From positions 1 through 64,000 of the forward strand of contig JARUXA010000010.1 of NCBI GenBank assembly GCA_030433805.1: 64,000 nt of DNA, read 5' to 3'. Positions 8,611 through 16,703 of the stretch are shown here, piece after piece. How positions within the stretch are numbered: position 1 is the first letter of the stretch; each line of letters opens with the position of its first letter. The stretch is from Sphingomonas sp. PsM26. GTDB lineage: Bacteria; Pseudomonadota; Alphaproteobacteria; Sphingomonadales; Sphingomonadaceae. The notes beneath the pieces are model-generated. The model made no database searches, was not told the DNA's origin, and saw nothing but the letters and a program-made list of their open reading frames with translations. Made by a program: the position numbers and the translations under genes.

Positions 8611-9693
8611 ATGACGGATACCCGACCCTCGCGGCGCCAGCACAACGTTCCGACGATCACCGATGTCGCGCACAAGGCCGGGGTATCACCGATGACCGTG
8701 TCGCGCGTCATCAACGCCAAGCATACCGTGCGCGAGCAAACGCGCGTGCGGGTCGAAGCCGCGATCGCCGAACTCAATTACGCGCCCAACGCCGCCGCCC
8801 GCACGCTGGCGGGGGGCGAGGAAATGCGGATCGGTCTGCTCCATTCCAACCCGAGCTTCGCCTATCTCAGCGCTTTCCTGGTCGGCAGTCTCGATCAGGC
8901 GAGCCGCAGCAACGTCCAGCTTGTCGTCGAGAAGTGCGATGACCCCGGTCAAGAAGCGGCGGCGGTTGCGCATCTGCTCAACGGCCGGGTCGACGGGATC
9001 GTTTTGCCGCCGCCGCTGAGCGACTCTCCCGATGTGCTTGCTGCGCTCAAGACGGCGGGCGTTCCGATCGTCGCGGTCGCCACCGGGCGCGCGCCCGAAT
9101 GGGCGTTCTCGGTCAGCATCGACGATCGTCAGGCGGCATATGACATGACGCGGCATCTGGGTGCGCTCGGCCATGTGCGGATTGGCTTCATCACCGGCAA
9201 CCCCAACCAGACCGCCAGTGCCGAACGGCTGGACGGCTATCGCGCGGCGCTGGCCGACATGCGGCTGCCGGACGACCCCGCGCTGGTGACGGAGGGGCTG
9301 TTCACCTATCGCTCGGGGCTCGACGCGGCGGACCGGTTGCTCGACCTCGACGATGCACCCTCCGCGATCTTCGCGTCGAATGACGACATGGCCGCCGCAA
9401 CAGTCGCGATCGCGCATCGGCGCGGACTGGACGTGCCGAGCGACCTGACTGTTTGCGGGTTCGACGATACCGCGCTGGCGACGACGATCTGGCCCGAACT
9501 GACGACGATCCGTCAGCCGGTCGTGGAAATGTCGCGGATGGCGGTCGAGTTGCTCGTCCATGCGATCCGGTTGAGCAAGGCCGGGCGGCTGGGGGATATC
9601 GGCGAGCCGCACGTTCTGGCCGATTACACGCTGATCCGGCGCCAGTCGGATGCCGCGCCCCGGCGCCGCCCCGCAGTGCAACGGCGGGACTGA
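8611..9693 (+). CDS. LacI-family transcriptional regulator (probable xylose/xylan regulator)
   Basis: 360 residues with the N-terminal LacI helix-turn-helix and hinge (TITDVAHKAGVSPMTVSRVI at ~16-35, then YAPNAAARTLAGG), followed by a periplasmic-binding-protein-like sensor domain with FITGNPNQTASAERLDGYRA and SAIFASNDDMAAATV. Such proteins repress sugar genes until the sugar binds. It follows the glucuronidase on the same strand, and the two 14-bp palindromes at 6316 and 15116 are the likely targets, which would make it the XylR of this locus. That link is inferred. The ATG at 8611 follows AAAGGA at normal spacing. Confidence 0.85.
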   Translation: MTDTRPSRRQHNVPTITDVAHKAGVSPMTVSRVINAKHTVREQTRVRVEAAIAELNYAPNAAARTLAGGEEMRIGLLHSNPSFAYLSAFLVGSLDQASRSNVQLVVEKCDDPGQEAAAVAHLLNGRVDGIVLPPPLSDSPDVLAALKTAGVPIVAVATGRAPEWAFSVSIDDRQAAYDMTRHLGALGHVRIGFITGNPNQTASAERLDGYRAALADMRLPDDPALVTEGLFTYRSGLDAADRLLDLDDAPSAIFASNDDMAAATVAIAHRRGLDVPSDLTVCGFDDTALATTIWPELTTIRQPVVEMSRMAVELLVHAIRLSKAGRLGDIGEPHVLADYTLIRRQSDAAPRRRPAVQRRD

Positions 9694-9722
9694 AGAAGAA
9701 ATACCGCTTGATATTCCAAGAC

Positions 9723-9739
9723 TTGCGTAATTTACGCAA
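9723..9739. promoter_or_regulatory. Perfect 17-bp palindrome before the GT8-like gene
   Basis: TTGCGTAA-T-TTACGCAA, perfectly symmetric, in an AT-rich 124-bp gap 79 bp before the glycosyltransferase start. There is no following T-run on the plus strand, so an operator is likelier than a terminator. Its 9-base core GTAATTTAC recurs upstream of the sulfotransferase gene at 31035-31043. The binding protein is unknown. Confidence 0.45.
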
Positions 9740-9817
9740 AGACCGAAAATATTATCATCACTGACCGTCGAGGTTTGCTGTAATACACCCTGCAATATTG
9801 GCATACAGGGGACCTTG

Positions 9818-10780
9818 ATGAGCGTCGCCATTGCAATGATTACGGACCAGAAGGGATATGCGCTGGCGCGCTATGCATTGGCCTCGGTTCTATTATCTCA
9901 GACACACGACTATACCCCATTCCTTTTCGTTGACCGGTGGGACGGGCCGACCGATGAGGACGGCCTTTTGCGTCTAGGGAGATCGATCGGCCGGCCCGTC
10001 GAGGTCGTGAAGTTCGATAAGAACATCTTCGGTCAATTGGGTTACAAGACGAGACCCCATGTCTCCCTGGCGGCCTATCTCAAGTTCGACGCGCTGCAAT
10101 ATCTGAGCAAGCGATTTGACCGGGCGCTTTACGCCGATACGGACATGCTCTTTTACCAACCGCTCGATATCTCCGGGATCGATTTCCACGGCAATCCGAT
10201 CGGGGCGGTTTATGATCTGGGTGAGTGCCTGCTCCACGACGTGCAGGGTGTCGAAGCGCAATGTTCCAGTAGCGGATATGCGCGAGATTATTTCAATTCC
10301 GGCCTGATGTTGCTCGATTGCGCACATGTCGAGTTCGAGGCATTGGGGCCGATCTACGAGGCGCATTGTGAGACCCATCAGTTCCAGTGTCCCTATGACG
10401 ATAACTGCGCCCTGAGCGACCAATGTGCGTTCAACATGACCTTCGAGAACCGTTGGACGCCTCTACCGCTGACATGGAACGTGCAGTCGATCACGCTGCA
10501 GACCGATCTGTGGGACCAGGCCGCGATCCGTCACTATACGGGCCCGATCAAGTTCCTCCCGCTGCGCGCCCGCCGGGCTGACAAGAAGGAACGCCGCTTG
10601 ATCGCTACGCTCGCGACCGCGTTGGGCGACGCCCGGCCGACCATTTGGCCGGGCATGGGTGCCGTTTATTGGGCAAACGCGCTGCGGCGCGCACGCGCGC
10701 GCGCCAAGATGGCGCGAGCGGCGCAGATCACCGAATACACCATCGTGGCCAGGCGGGAGGCAATCGCAAACGCCCGGTGA
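9818..10780 (+). CDS. Putative glycosyltransferase, GT8-like fold
   Basis: 320-residue soluble protein. It has a GT-A nucleotide-sugar fold layout: an N-terminal strand SVAIAMITDQKGYALARYAL, the metal-binding DxD in LYADTDMLFY (~106-108), YFNSGLMLLD (~160), a DQCAFNM segment and the C-terminal HYTGPIKFLPL, which resembles the HxxGxxKPW of GT8 enzymes. Donor and acceptor are unknown. ATG 9818 follows CAGGGGAC; a TTG directly before it is ignored. The gene interrupts the xylose locus, between the regulator and the xyl operon, and has its own AT-rich promoter region and a terminator over its stop codon, so it may be an unrelated insertion. Confidence 0.65.
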   Translation: MSVAIAMITDQKGYALARYALASVLLSQTHDYTPFLFVDRWDGPTDEDGLLRLGRSIGRPVEVVKFDKNIFGQLGYKTRPHVSLAAYLKFDALQYLSKRFDRALYADTDMLFYQPLDISGIDFHGNPIGAVYDLGECLLHDVQGVEAQCSSSGYARDYFNSGLMLLDCAHVEFEALGPIYEAHCETHQFQCPYDDNCALSDQCAFNMTFENRWTPLPLTWNVQSITLQTDLWDQAAIRHYTGPIKFLPLRARRADKKERRLIATLATALGDARPTIWPGMGAVYWANALRRARARAKMARAAQITEYTIVARREAIANAR

Positions 10781-10790
10781 TCGGGCGTTT
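10768..10790 (+). terminator. Rho-independent-like hairpin over the GT8-like stop codon
   Basis: AAACGCCCG and CGGGCGTTT form a 9-bp stem with loop GTGAT, which contains part of the TGA stop (10778-10780). It ends in a short T-run. Confidence 0.6.
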
Positions 10791-10811
10791 CAACGAGCGC
10801 CTGCTCCAATG

Positions 10812-10849
10812 AAAAGGGGCCGCATTCCCGATGGAATGCGGCCCCTTTT
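10812..10849. terminator. Strong bidirectional terminator between the GT8-like gene and the sugar porter
   Basis: AAAAGGGGCCGCATTCC and its exact complement form a 17-bp stem with loop CGAT. The A-run on one side and the T-run on the other suit termination on both strands, serving the two convergent genes. Confidence 0.85.
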
Positions 10850-10871
10850 GCCGTCAACGATGGAAGGAAGC

Positions 10872-12305
10872 CTACCCCTCCATATCTTCCAATTCGCGTC
10901 CGCGCGTTTCGTTGATCATCGCCTTGACGAAGAAGAACGACAGCGCCGCGAAGATCGCATAGCCGGTGTAGGTGACCGCAAGCCCCGGCGACACGGCAAG
11001 CGCCGGGAAGCTGACCGAGATCGCGGCATTGGCGATCCACTGCGCAAAGCCTGCGACCGCAAGCCCCGACCCGCGGATCTGGTTGGGGAACATCTCGCCC
11101 AACATAACCCACATGATCGGGCCCCAGCTGAAGTTGAAGAACACGACGTAGAGGTTCGCCGCAACGAGCGCGATCACGCCGTTGTTGCCCGGCAGCGACA
11201 CCGCGCCATCCGCGCCGGTGACTGCGGTCGAGAAGGCATAGGCGACCGTCGCCAGCGTCACCGTCATGCCCGCAGAACCGATCAATAGCAGTGGCTTGCG
11301 ACCGATACGGTCGACGAAGGCGATCGTGAAGATGCACGCGCCAATCGAAAGGGCGCCGGACAGGATATTGATCTGCAGGGCGTAGTTCTCGGAGAAGCCG
11401 ACGGCCTCCCACAGCGTCGCGCCATAATAGAAGACGACGTTGATTCCGACGAGCTGCTGGAAGATCGCAAGACCGATACCCGCCCACAGGATCGGACGGA
11501 TCTTGCCGGTGCGCTTGTCGAGCAAGTCGGACAAACGCGGCTTGTGGTGATCGGCCGCGAAGCTGGAGCGGATTTCGGTGACCTTGCGATCCGCCTCTTC
11601 CTGGCCGAACAGGCGGGCGAGCACGGCGCGCGCGCGCTCGTCATGCCCCTTGGCCATCAGGTAGCGCGGGCTTTCCGGGATGATCAGCAGCGCGAAGAAA
11701 TAGATCGCGGCCGGGATCGCCTGAAGCCAGAACATCCAGCGCCAGGCGGGTTCGCCCAGCCACAGGATCGCGGTCGATCCGCCAGCGTAATGCGCGAGCA
11801 CGTAATTGGCGACGAACGCACCGGTCAGGCCGGTGATGATCATCACCTGCTGGACGCTCGACAACCGCCCACGGATCGCCGCGGGGGTGACTTCGGAAAT
11901 GTAGACCGGCGAGATCACGCTCGCCGCGCCGACGCCAAGGCCGCCGATGATGCGCGCGATGATGAAGACGATCGACGATCCCGCCGCGCCCGCGGCAAGC
12001 GCGCTGACGAGGAACAGCACCGCCGCCAGCATCATGACGCTGCGTCGCCCGATCCGGTCGGCAAGCCGCCCGGCGGTGAACGCGCCGATCGACGAACCTA
12101 CGAGGATCGCGCCGACGTTGATCCCGATCCCGAGCTTGCCGAGATCGAATGCCGCCTCGAGCCCCTTCTGCGTCCCGTTGATCACGCCCGAATCATAGCC
12201 GAACATGAAACCGCCGATCGTCGCCACCGCGACGATGGCGGCAATGAAGCCGAAATTGACCTTGCTCATATCCGGGCCCAGCCCGGGCAACGATGCCGTC
12301 GCCAT
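10872..12305 (-). CDS. MFS sugar porter (xylose/arabinose/glucose:H+ symporter type)
   Basis: 477-residue, 12-helix member of the sugar porter family. It shows RLADRIGRR between helices 2 and 3, RIIGGLGVGAASVISPVYI, PESPRYLMAKG after helix 6, the FQQLVGINVVFYYG substrate-site helix and VDRIGRKPLL between helices 8 and 9. As last gene of the xylX-xylB-xylC transcription unit it is the probable inner-membrane xylose importer. ATG 12305 follows GAGGGA at seven bases; it lies 22 bp beyond the xylC stop. It ends at a strong bidirectional terminator. Confidence 0.88.
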   Translation of the reverse strand: MATASLPGLGPDMSKVNFGFIAAIVAVATIGGFMFGYDSGVINGTQKGLEAAFDLGKLGIGINVGAILVGSSIGAFTAGRLADRIGRRSVMMLAAVLFLVSALAAGAAGSSIVFIIARIIGGLGVGAASVISPVYISEVTPAAIRGRLSSVQQVMIITGLTGAFVANYVLAHYAGGSTAILWLGEPAWRWMFWLQAIPAAIYFFALLIIPESPRYLMAKGHDERARAVLARLFGQEEADRKVTEIRSSFAADHHKPRLSDLLDKRTGKIRPILWAGIGLAIFQQLVGINVVFYYGATLWEAVGFSENYALQINILSGALSIGACIFTIAFVDRIGRKPLLLIGSAGMTVTLATVAYAFSTAVTGADGAVSLPGNNGVIALVAANLYVVFFNFSWGPIMWVMLGEMFPNQIRGSGLAVAGFAQWIANAAISVSFPALAVSPGLAVTYTGYAIFAALSFFFVKAMINETRGRELEDMEG

Positions 12306-12327
12306 CAGTTTTTCCCTCTTCCCAATT

Positions 12328-13185
12328 TTATAGTTTTGCCGGCGTCACGGGCAGGCCCGCTACGCCGGGGTCGAATGCGAACAGATTACCCGCCTCTGGC
12401 TGCTCTGCGAGCGCCGCGGGGTCGAGCCCCTTGCTGGCGGTCGTTGCATAGGCAGTGCGCAGATCGGGCCCGCCAAAGGCGATCTTGGTGATATTGGACA
12501 CGGGAAAGCGCACTTCGCTGATCGCGATGCCCGCGGGATCATAGCGGCGCACGCGCCAGCCGCCCCACAGCCCGGTCCACAGGCAATTCTCGGAATCGAT
12601 CACGCAGCCGTCGGGGTGACCCGCACCGTCCTCGATCTCGATGTGCACCACCGGCGTACCGAGCGTGCCATCGTCGTTGATCGGCACGCGCCAGATCCGC
12701 TTGCCCAGCGTATCGGTGTGATACAGCGTGGTCGCGTCCGCGCTGACCGCGGGACCGTTGGTGATCGCGACGGGCGGGAGGCCGCTGTCCTGCGTCGTAC
12801 CGTCCGCAAGGCGATGAAGCCGCCCGGTCTCGCCCGCTTCATTGTCGTCCATCGTGCCGAACCAGATCCGCCCGCGCGAATCGGTCGTCGCGTCGTTGAG
12901 GCGGTTGTCGGGATGATGCGGTTCGGGATCATGGAACAGCGTGAACGCGCCGGTCGCGGGATCGAAGCGATGCAGCCCGGTCTTGACCCCGGCGATCATG
13001 TCGCCGCTTTCGGTCGGGAGCACCCAGCCGATCTGGTCTGGCGCGGTCCAGTGCTGCGCCTGCCCCGTCACGGGATCGAACCGGTATAGCCGGTGCGCCT
13101 TGATATCGACGAACCAGAGCGCATCGCCGATCCAGACGGGCCCTTCGCCCAGCGTTGCCCCGACTGCGAAAACCGACTGAACCAT
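12328..13185 (-). CDS. xylC: SMP-30/gluconolactonase-family lactonase, probable xylonolactonase XylC
   Basis: 285-residue six-bladed beta-propeller. It has the family start LGEGPVWIGDALWFVDI, with a metal-binding Glu, then RLNDATTDSRGRIWFGTMD, the Asn/Asp site GPAVSADATTLYHTDTL and DGAGHPDGCVIDSENCLW. Members hydrolyse sugar lactones. Lying 13 bp after xylB, which makes xylonolactone, it most likely opens D-xylono-1,4-lactone to xylonate in the Weimberg pathway. ATG 13185 follows GAGGAG; the open frame extends 42 codons further 5' inside xylB and is rejected. Family is certain; the exact substrate rests on context. Confidence 0.85.
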   Translation of the reverse strand: MVQSVFAVGATLGEGPVWIGDALWFVDIKAHRLYRFDPVTGQAQHWTAPDQIGWVLPTESGDMIAGVKTGLHRFDPATGAFTLFHDPEPHHPDNRLNDATTDSRGRIWFGTMDDNEAGETGRLHRLADGTTQDSGLPPVAITNGPAVSADATTLYHTDTLGKRIWRVPINDDGTLGTPVVHIEIEDGAGHPDGCVIDSENCLWTGLWGGWRVRRYDPAGIAISEVRFPVSNITKIAFGGPDLRTAYATTASKGLDPAALAEQPEAGNLFAFDPGVAGLPVTPAKL

Positions 13186-13198
13186 CGTCACCCTCTCC

Positions 13199-13951
13199 TC
13201 AGCGCCAGCCGGCATCGACGAAATAGTCGTGCCCCGTACACATGCGGGCATCGTCGGACGCGAGGAACAAGGCAAGGGCTGCGACGTCCGCTGGCTGGAT
13301 CCGCCCATCAAGGCATTGCGCCGAGACGATCTCCGCTTCGCCCTCCGGCGTGTACCATTTTTCCTGGCGCGGCGTCTGGACGTTGCCGGGGACGATCGTC
13401 GTGACGCGGATGTTGTCGCGGCCGAGATCGCGCGCGAGGCTGCGCGTCATGCCTTCGATCGCGGCCTTGGCCGTTTGATACAGGACGAGGTCGGGCAAGC
13501 CCAAATGCCAGCTGATCGACCCGAAATTGACGATCGCGCCGCCGCCTGCCTGGCGCATGTACGGCACCACCGCCTGTGCCGCGAAGAAAAGATGGCGCAG
13601 ATTCACCGCCATCCGGTCATCCCAATAATCGGGCGTGACTTCGGCGATGCTGTGGCGATCGTCGTTGGCGGCGTTGTTGATCAGGATGTCGATCCCGCCC
13701 AGCTGCTCGGCGACGGTGGCGATCGTCGCCTGGAGCGCGGCAATGTCGCGAAGGTCGCACGCGTGGAAGCGGGCGGGGGCGAACCGCTCGGCGACCGCGG
13801 CACCCGCTTCGTGGTTGACGTCGACGAAGGCGATGTGCGCGCCTTGCTCGGCAAAGGCCTCGACCAGCCCTGCGCCGATCCCGGTGGCGCCCCCCGTGAT
13901 CAGCACGCGCTTCCCCGCAAGACTATGATATTGCGCGCGTATTTTCGGCAT
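13199..13951 (-). CDS. xylB: NAD-dependent D-xylose 1-dehydrogenase (SDR family), XylB
   Basis: 250-residue classical short-chain dehydrogenase: TGGATGIG cofactor loop (~20-27), NNAANDDRHSIAEV, catalytic Ser in NFGSISWHLGLPDLVLYQTAK with Tyr/Lys, and the C-terminal KWYTPEGEAEIVSAQCL and LFLASDDARMCTGH blocks. These specific segments are those I remember from Caulobacter XylB, so D-xylose (possibly also other aldoses) oxidised to the lactone is the expected reaction. The start at 13951 (MPKIRAQY) lies 5 bp after the xylX stop; an earlier in-frame ATG at 14026 falls inside xylX and is not used. Confidence 0.88.
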   Translation of the reverse strand: MPKIRAQYHSLAGKRVLITGGATGIGAGLVEAFAEQGAHIAFVDVNHEAGAAVAERFAPARFHACDLRDIAALQATIATVAEQLGGIDILINNAANDDRHSIAEVTPDYWDDRMAVNLRHLFFAAQAVVPYMRQAGGGAIVNFGSISWHLGLPDLVLYQTAKAAIEGMTRSLARDLGRDNIRVTTIVPGNVQTPRQEKWYTPEGEAEIVSAQCLDGRIQPADVAALALFLASDDARMCTGHDYFVDAGWR

Positions 13952-13956
13952 TGCCG

Positions 13957-15090
13957 TCACTTCTTGGTCTCCAGCAGGCCGCGTTGGGCCAGGTTGGTCA
14001 TCAGCGCGCCGATCCCGGTCTGCCACGGCGCGGCGTCGCGCGAGGTGACGACGCGGTTGACCAGACGGCCGAGCTTGGCGCTCTCGATCGAGACGATGTC
14101 GTTGATCTTGTGGGTGAATCCGCGACCGGGATCGTCGCGATCCTGGACCGGCGCGAACAATGTGCCGAGGAACAACGCAAAACCGTCGGGATATTGATGC
14201 TCGCTCAACGTCTGGCGCACCAGATCGAGCGGGTCGCGGCTGATCTCCGCCATGTTGCTTGCGCCTTCAAGGACATAGCCGTCCTCGCCCGCGATCCGCA
14301 GCGCGACTTGCGCGGTGCGGACGTCGTCGATCGTGAAGCTGTCGTCGAACAGGCGGACCAGCGGCCCGAGCGAGCAGGACGCGTTATTATCCTTCGCTTT
14401 GCCCAATAATAGAGCCGATCTGCCCTCGAAATCACGCAGATTGACGTCGTTTCCAAGCATTGCGCCGACGGTTTTACCCCGATTGTCGACGAGTAAAGCA
14501 ATCTCCGGCTCGGGATTGTTCCAGGTCGAATCCGAGCGGATCCCGATATCGGCGTCCGCCCCGACCGTCGCCAGCACGGGGGCCTTGGTGAACACCTCGG
14601 CATCGGGGCCGATCGCGACTTCGAGATATTGCGACCACAGGCCGTCGTCGATCAGCGCCTGCTTGAGCGCCGCCGCCTCGGGCGTGCCGGGAACGACGCC
14701 ACGGATCGAACCGCCGACGCGCGCCTCGAGGCGCTCCCGAATGGCACTTGCCGCGCCGGGATCACCGCGGCCGCGTTCCTCGATCACGCGTTCGAGTGCG
14801 GAGACCGCGAAGGTCACGCCGCACGCCTTGACGCATTGCAGATCGACCGGGCTGAGGAGATCGACGGACTGAAGCGAGAAATCGGCGATCGGCGCGCCAC
14901 CGGCACCGCTGAAATCGCCGCCGTCGATCAACGCCGCGACGGTCGGTGCGACCTGCGCCATGTCGAACGCCTGGCCCTTGACCACCAGGATCGGCGAGGG
15001 TCCCGCCTCGGTCAGGATCCTGCCGACGAAGGTTCCGTTCGCCCAATCCACTGGCAGTGCTGACGCTGTGTCGCCCCGTTCGCCCTTCAT
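13957..15090 (-). CDS. xylX: 2-keto-3-deoxy-D-xylonate dehydratase, fumarylacetoacetate-hydrolase fold (XylX)
   Basis: 377-residue FAH-superfamily protein. The opening DWANGTFVGRILTEAGPSP, QSVDLLSPVDLQCVKACGVT, the metal-site run GPDAEVFTKAPV and DSTWNNPEPEIALLV are as in XylX of the Weimberg pathway, which dehydrates 2-keto-3-deoxyxylonate to alpha-ketoglutarate semialdehyde. It is first in the minus-strand operon xylX-xylB-xylC-porter. ATG 15090 has GGAG five bases upstream and is preferred to ATG 15108. The xylonate dehydratase (xylD) and semialdehyde dehydrogenase (xylA) of the pathway are not in the window. Confidence 0.87.
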   Translation of the reverse strand: MKGERGDTASALPVDWANGTFVGRILTEAGPSPILVVKGQAFDMAQVAPTVAALIDGGDFSGAGGAPIADFSLQSVDLLSPVDLQCVKACGVTFAVSALERVIEERGRGDPGAASAIRERLEARVGGSIRGVVPGTPEAAALKQALIDDGLWSQYLEVAIGPDAEVFTKAPVLATVGADADIGIRSDSTWNNPEPEIALLVDNRGKTVGAMLGNDVNLRDFEGRSALLLGKAKDNNASCSLGPLVRLFDDSFTIDDVRTAQVALRIAGEDGYVLEGASNMAEISRDPLDLVRQTLSEHQYPDGFALFLGTLFAPVQDRDDPGRGFTHKINDIVSIESAKLGRLVNRVVTSRDAAPWQTGIGALMTNLAQRGLLETKK

Positions 15091-15115
15091 ACCCGCTCCA
15101 CTCGACATATTATTT

Positions 15116-15129
15116 TGATAGCGTTAACA
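15116..15129. promoter_or_regulatory. Probable LacI-family (XylR-like) operator, copy 2
   Basis: TGATAGCGTTAACA sits 26 bp before the xylX ATG and 70 bp before the divergent SGNH esterase ATG. It differs by one base from the reverse complement of the copy at 6316-6329. A position this near the xylX start fits repression of transcription initiation. Confidence 0.65.
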
Positions 15130-15198
15130 ACACCAGCGTCGACGCGCTGTCAAGGGCGGGACAGCCACAAGATAGTGGCGTGGAGAAGGAAACGGGAC

Positions 15199-16434
15199 AT
15201 GAAGAAGATCCGTCTGATTGGTCTGGCCTGTGCCACGCTCGCGCTGCTCGGCGCGAGCCCGCCGCCCGCGGAACGCTGGGTCGGTAGCTGGGCGACGTCG
15301 CAGCAGATTCCCGAACCACGCAATGCCCTCCCCGATGCCGCGCTGACCGATGCGACCCTACGCCAAATGGTTCGCCTGTCCACTGGTGGAAATCGGTTTC
15401 GTATATTGATGAGCAACGCGTTCGGCACCGAGCCGCTGCGGATCGACGCCGCGCACGTCGCGCGCGCTGTTGGCGGCGCGGCGGGTGGCGCCGGGGTGAT
15501 GCCCGGCACCGATCGGGCGCTGACCTTCGACGGGGAAGCGGGGGTGCTGATCCCGGCGGGCGCGAGCTATTGGTCGGACCCGGTCGCGCTGCCGGTCCCG
15601 GCGCTGTCGTCGATCGCGATCTCGCTCCATTTGCCCACAGCCCCCAAGGGCCAGACCAGCCACCCCGGATCGCGCGCCACCAGCTATGTCGTGCCGGGCA
15701 ACCATGTCGGTGATGCGGCGCTGCAAGGCGCGCAGACGGTGGAGCATTGGTTCCAGATCGCAGGCGTCGCGGTTGCGGCGTCCCCCTCGGCGCGCGCGGT
15801 CGTGACCTTGGGCGATTCGATCACCGACGGGCATGGCGCGACCACCGACGGCAATGATCGCTGGCCCGACCTGCTCGCCAACCGGCTGCAGGCGAACCCG
15901 GCGACCGCGACGGTCGGCGTGCTCAACCACGGGATCGGCGGCAACCGCGTGCTGGCGGACGGGCTCGGCCCCAACATGCTCGCGCGGTTCGACCGCGACG
16001 TGCTCGCGCAGCCGGGGGTACGCTATCTGATCGTGCTCGAGGGGATCAACGATCTCGGCACGCTGACCCGCGAAGCGCCGGTGTCGGTTGAGGACCATGC
16101 GGCGCTGGTCGCGCGGATGATCGGCGCGTATCGCCAGGTCATCGCGCGCGCGCATGCCGCGGGGATCAAGGTGTATGGCGCGACGATCCTGCCGGATGGG
16201 GGCTCGGGCTATTATCACCCCGACGCGCAGAACGAGGCCGACCGGGCGGCGGTCAATGCGTGGATCCGTGCGCCGGGGCATTTCGACGCGGTGATCGATT
16301 TCGACGCGCTGATGCGCGATCCTGCTGCGCCGACGCGGTTGCGGAGGGATTATGATTCTGGGGACGGGTTGCATCCTTCGCCGGTGGGGTATCGGGCGAT
16401 GGCTGGGGCGATTCCGTTGGGGCTGTTTCGGTAG
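15199..16434 (+). CDS. Exported SGNH/GDSL-family esterase
   Basis: 411-residue secreted hydrolase. A signal peptide (KKIRLIGLACATLALLG) is followed by a ~170-residue beta-rich domain and then the SGNH domain: block I GDSITDGHG (Ser ~206), GIGGNRVL (Gly/Asn), GINDLG and block V DGLHPSPVGY with catalytic Asp/His (~385-390). Relatives deacetylate or hydrolyse plant polysaccharides and phenolic or aryl esters. It shares the operator-bearing gap with xylX, so removal of acetyl groups from xylan is an attractive guess. ATG 15199 was chosen for the signal peptide; the frame is open 28 codons further but crosses the operator. Confidence 0.85.
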   Translation: MKKIRLIGLACATLALLGASPPPAERWVGSWATSQQIPEPRNALPDAALTDATLRQMVRLSTGGNRFRILMSNAFGTEPLRIDAAHVARAVGGAAGGAGVMPGTDRALTFDGEAGVLIPAGASYWSDPVALPVPALSSIAISLHLPTAPKGQTSHPGSRATSYVVPGNHVGDAALQGAQTVEHWFQIAGVAVAASPSARAVVTLGDSITDGHGATTDGNDRWPDLLANRLQANPATATVGVLNHGIGGNRVLADGLGPNMLARFDRDVLAQPGVRYLIVLEGINDLGTLTREAPVSVEDHAALVARMIGAYRQVIARAHAAGIKVYGATILPDGGSGYYHPDAQNEADRAAVNAWIRAPGHFDAVIDFDALMRDPAAPTRLRRDYDSGDGLHPSPVGYRAMAGAIPLGLFR

Positions 16435-16703
16435 GGGTAGGTGATCAGCGAAAAGGATGTTCGTTTTCGCCTGATCCGGTTTTGGTGTCTCATTTGGCAA
16501 AAGCTGCCGCCCCGCTTTGGATCGCGGTTCGACAGTACCTTACGAGAGTCAGGCGTCAGATCGGGCGCCGTAGATGTCAACTTCTTGTGGAGGCTACCAA
16601 AAGGCATATCTCAGCCAACTATCCGAAAAGCGCTTAATGTTGAGATGTTTAGCGGGGCACACGCTTGTGGTGAACGCTGACATCACTCAAACGGAGAGAG
16701 AGA
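16435..16703. other. Gap without a recognisable gene, left flank of the nucleotidyltransferase gene
   Basis: 269 bp, visibly less GC-rich than its surroundings. A 79-codon open frame on the plus strand (16441-16680) has no ribosome site and no recognisable features. No tRNA, direct repeat or inverted repeat marking an insertion end could be seen. Confidence 0.4.

Noticed and set aside
16441..16680. 79-codon open frame beside the nucleotidyltransferase gene
   Set aside because: No ribosome site, no conserved-looking features and no hydrophobic pattern; could be chance.
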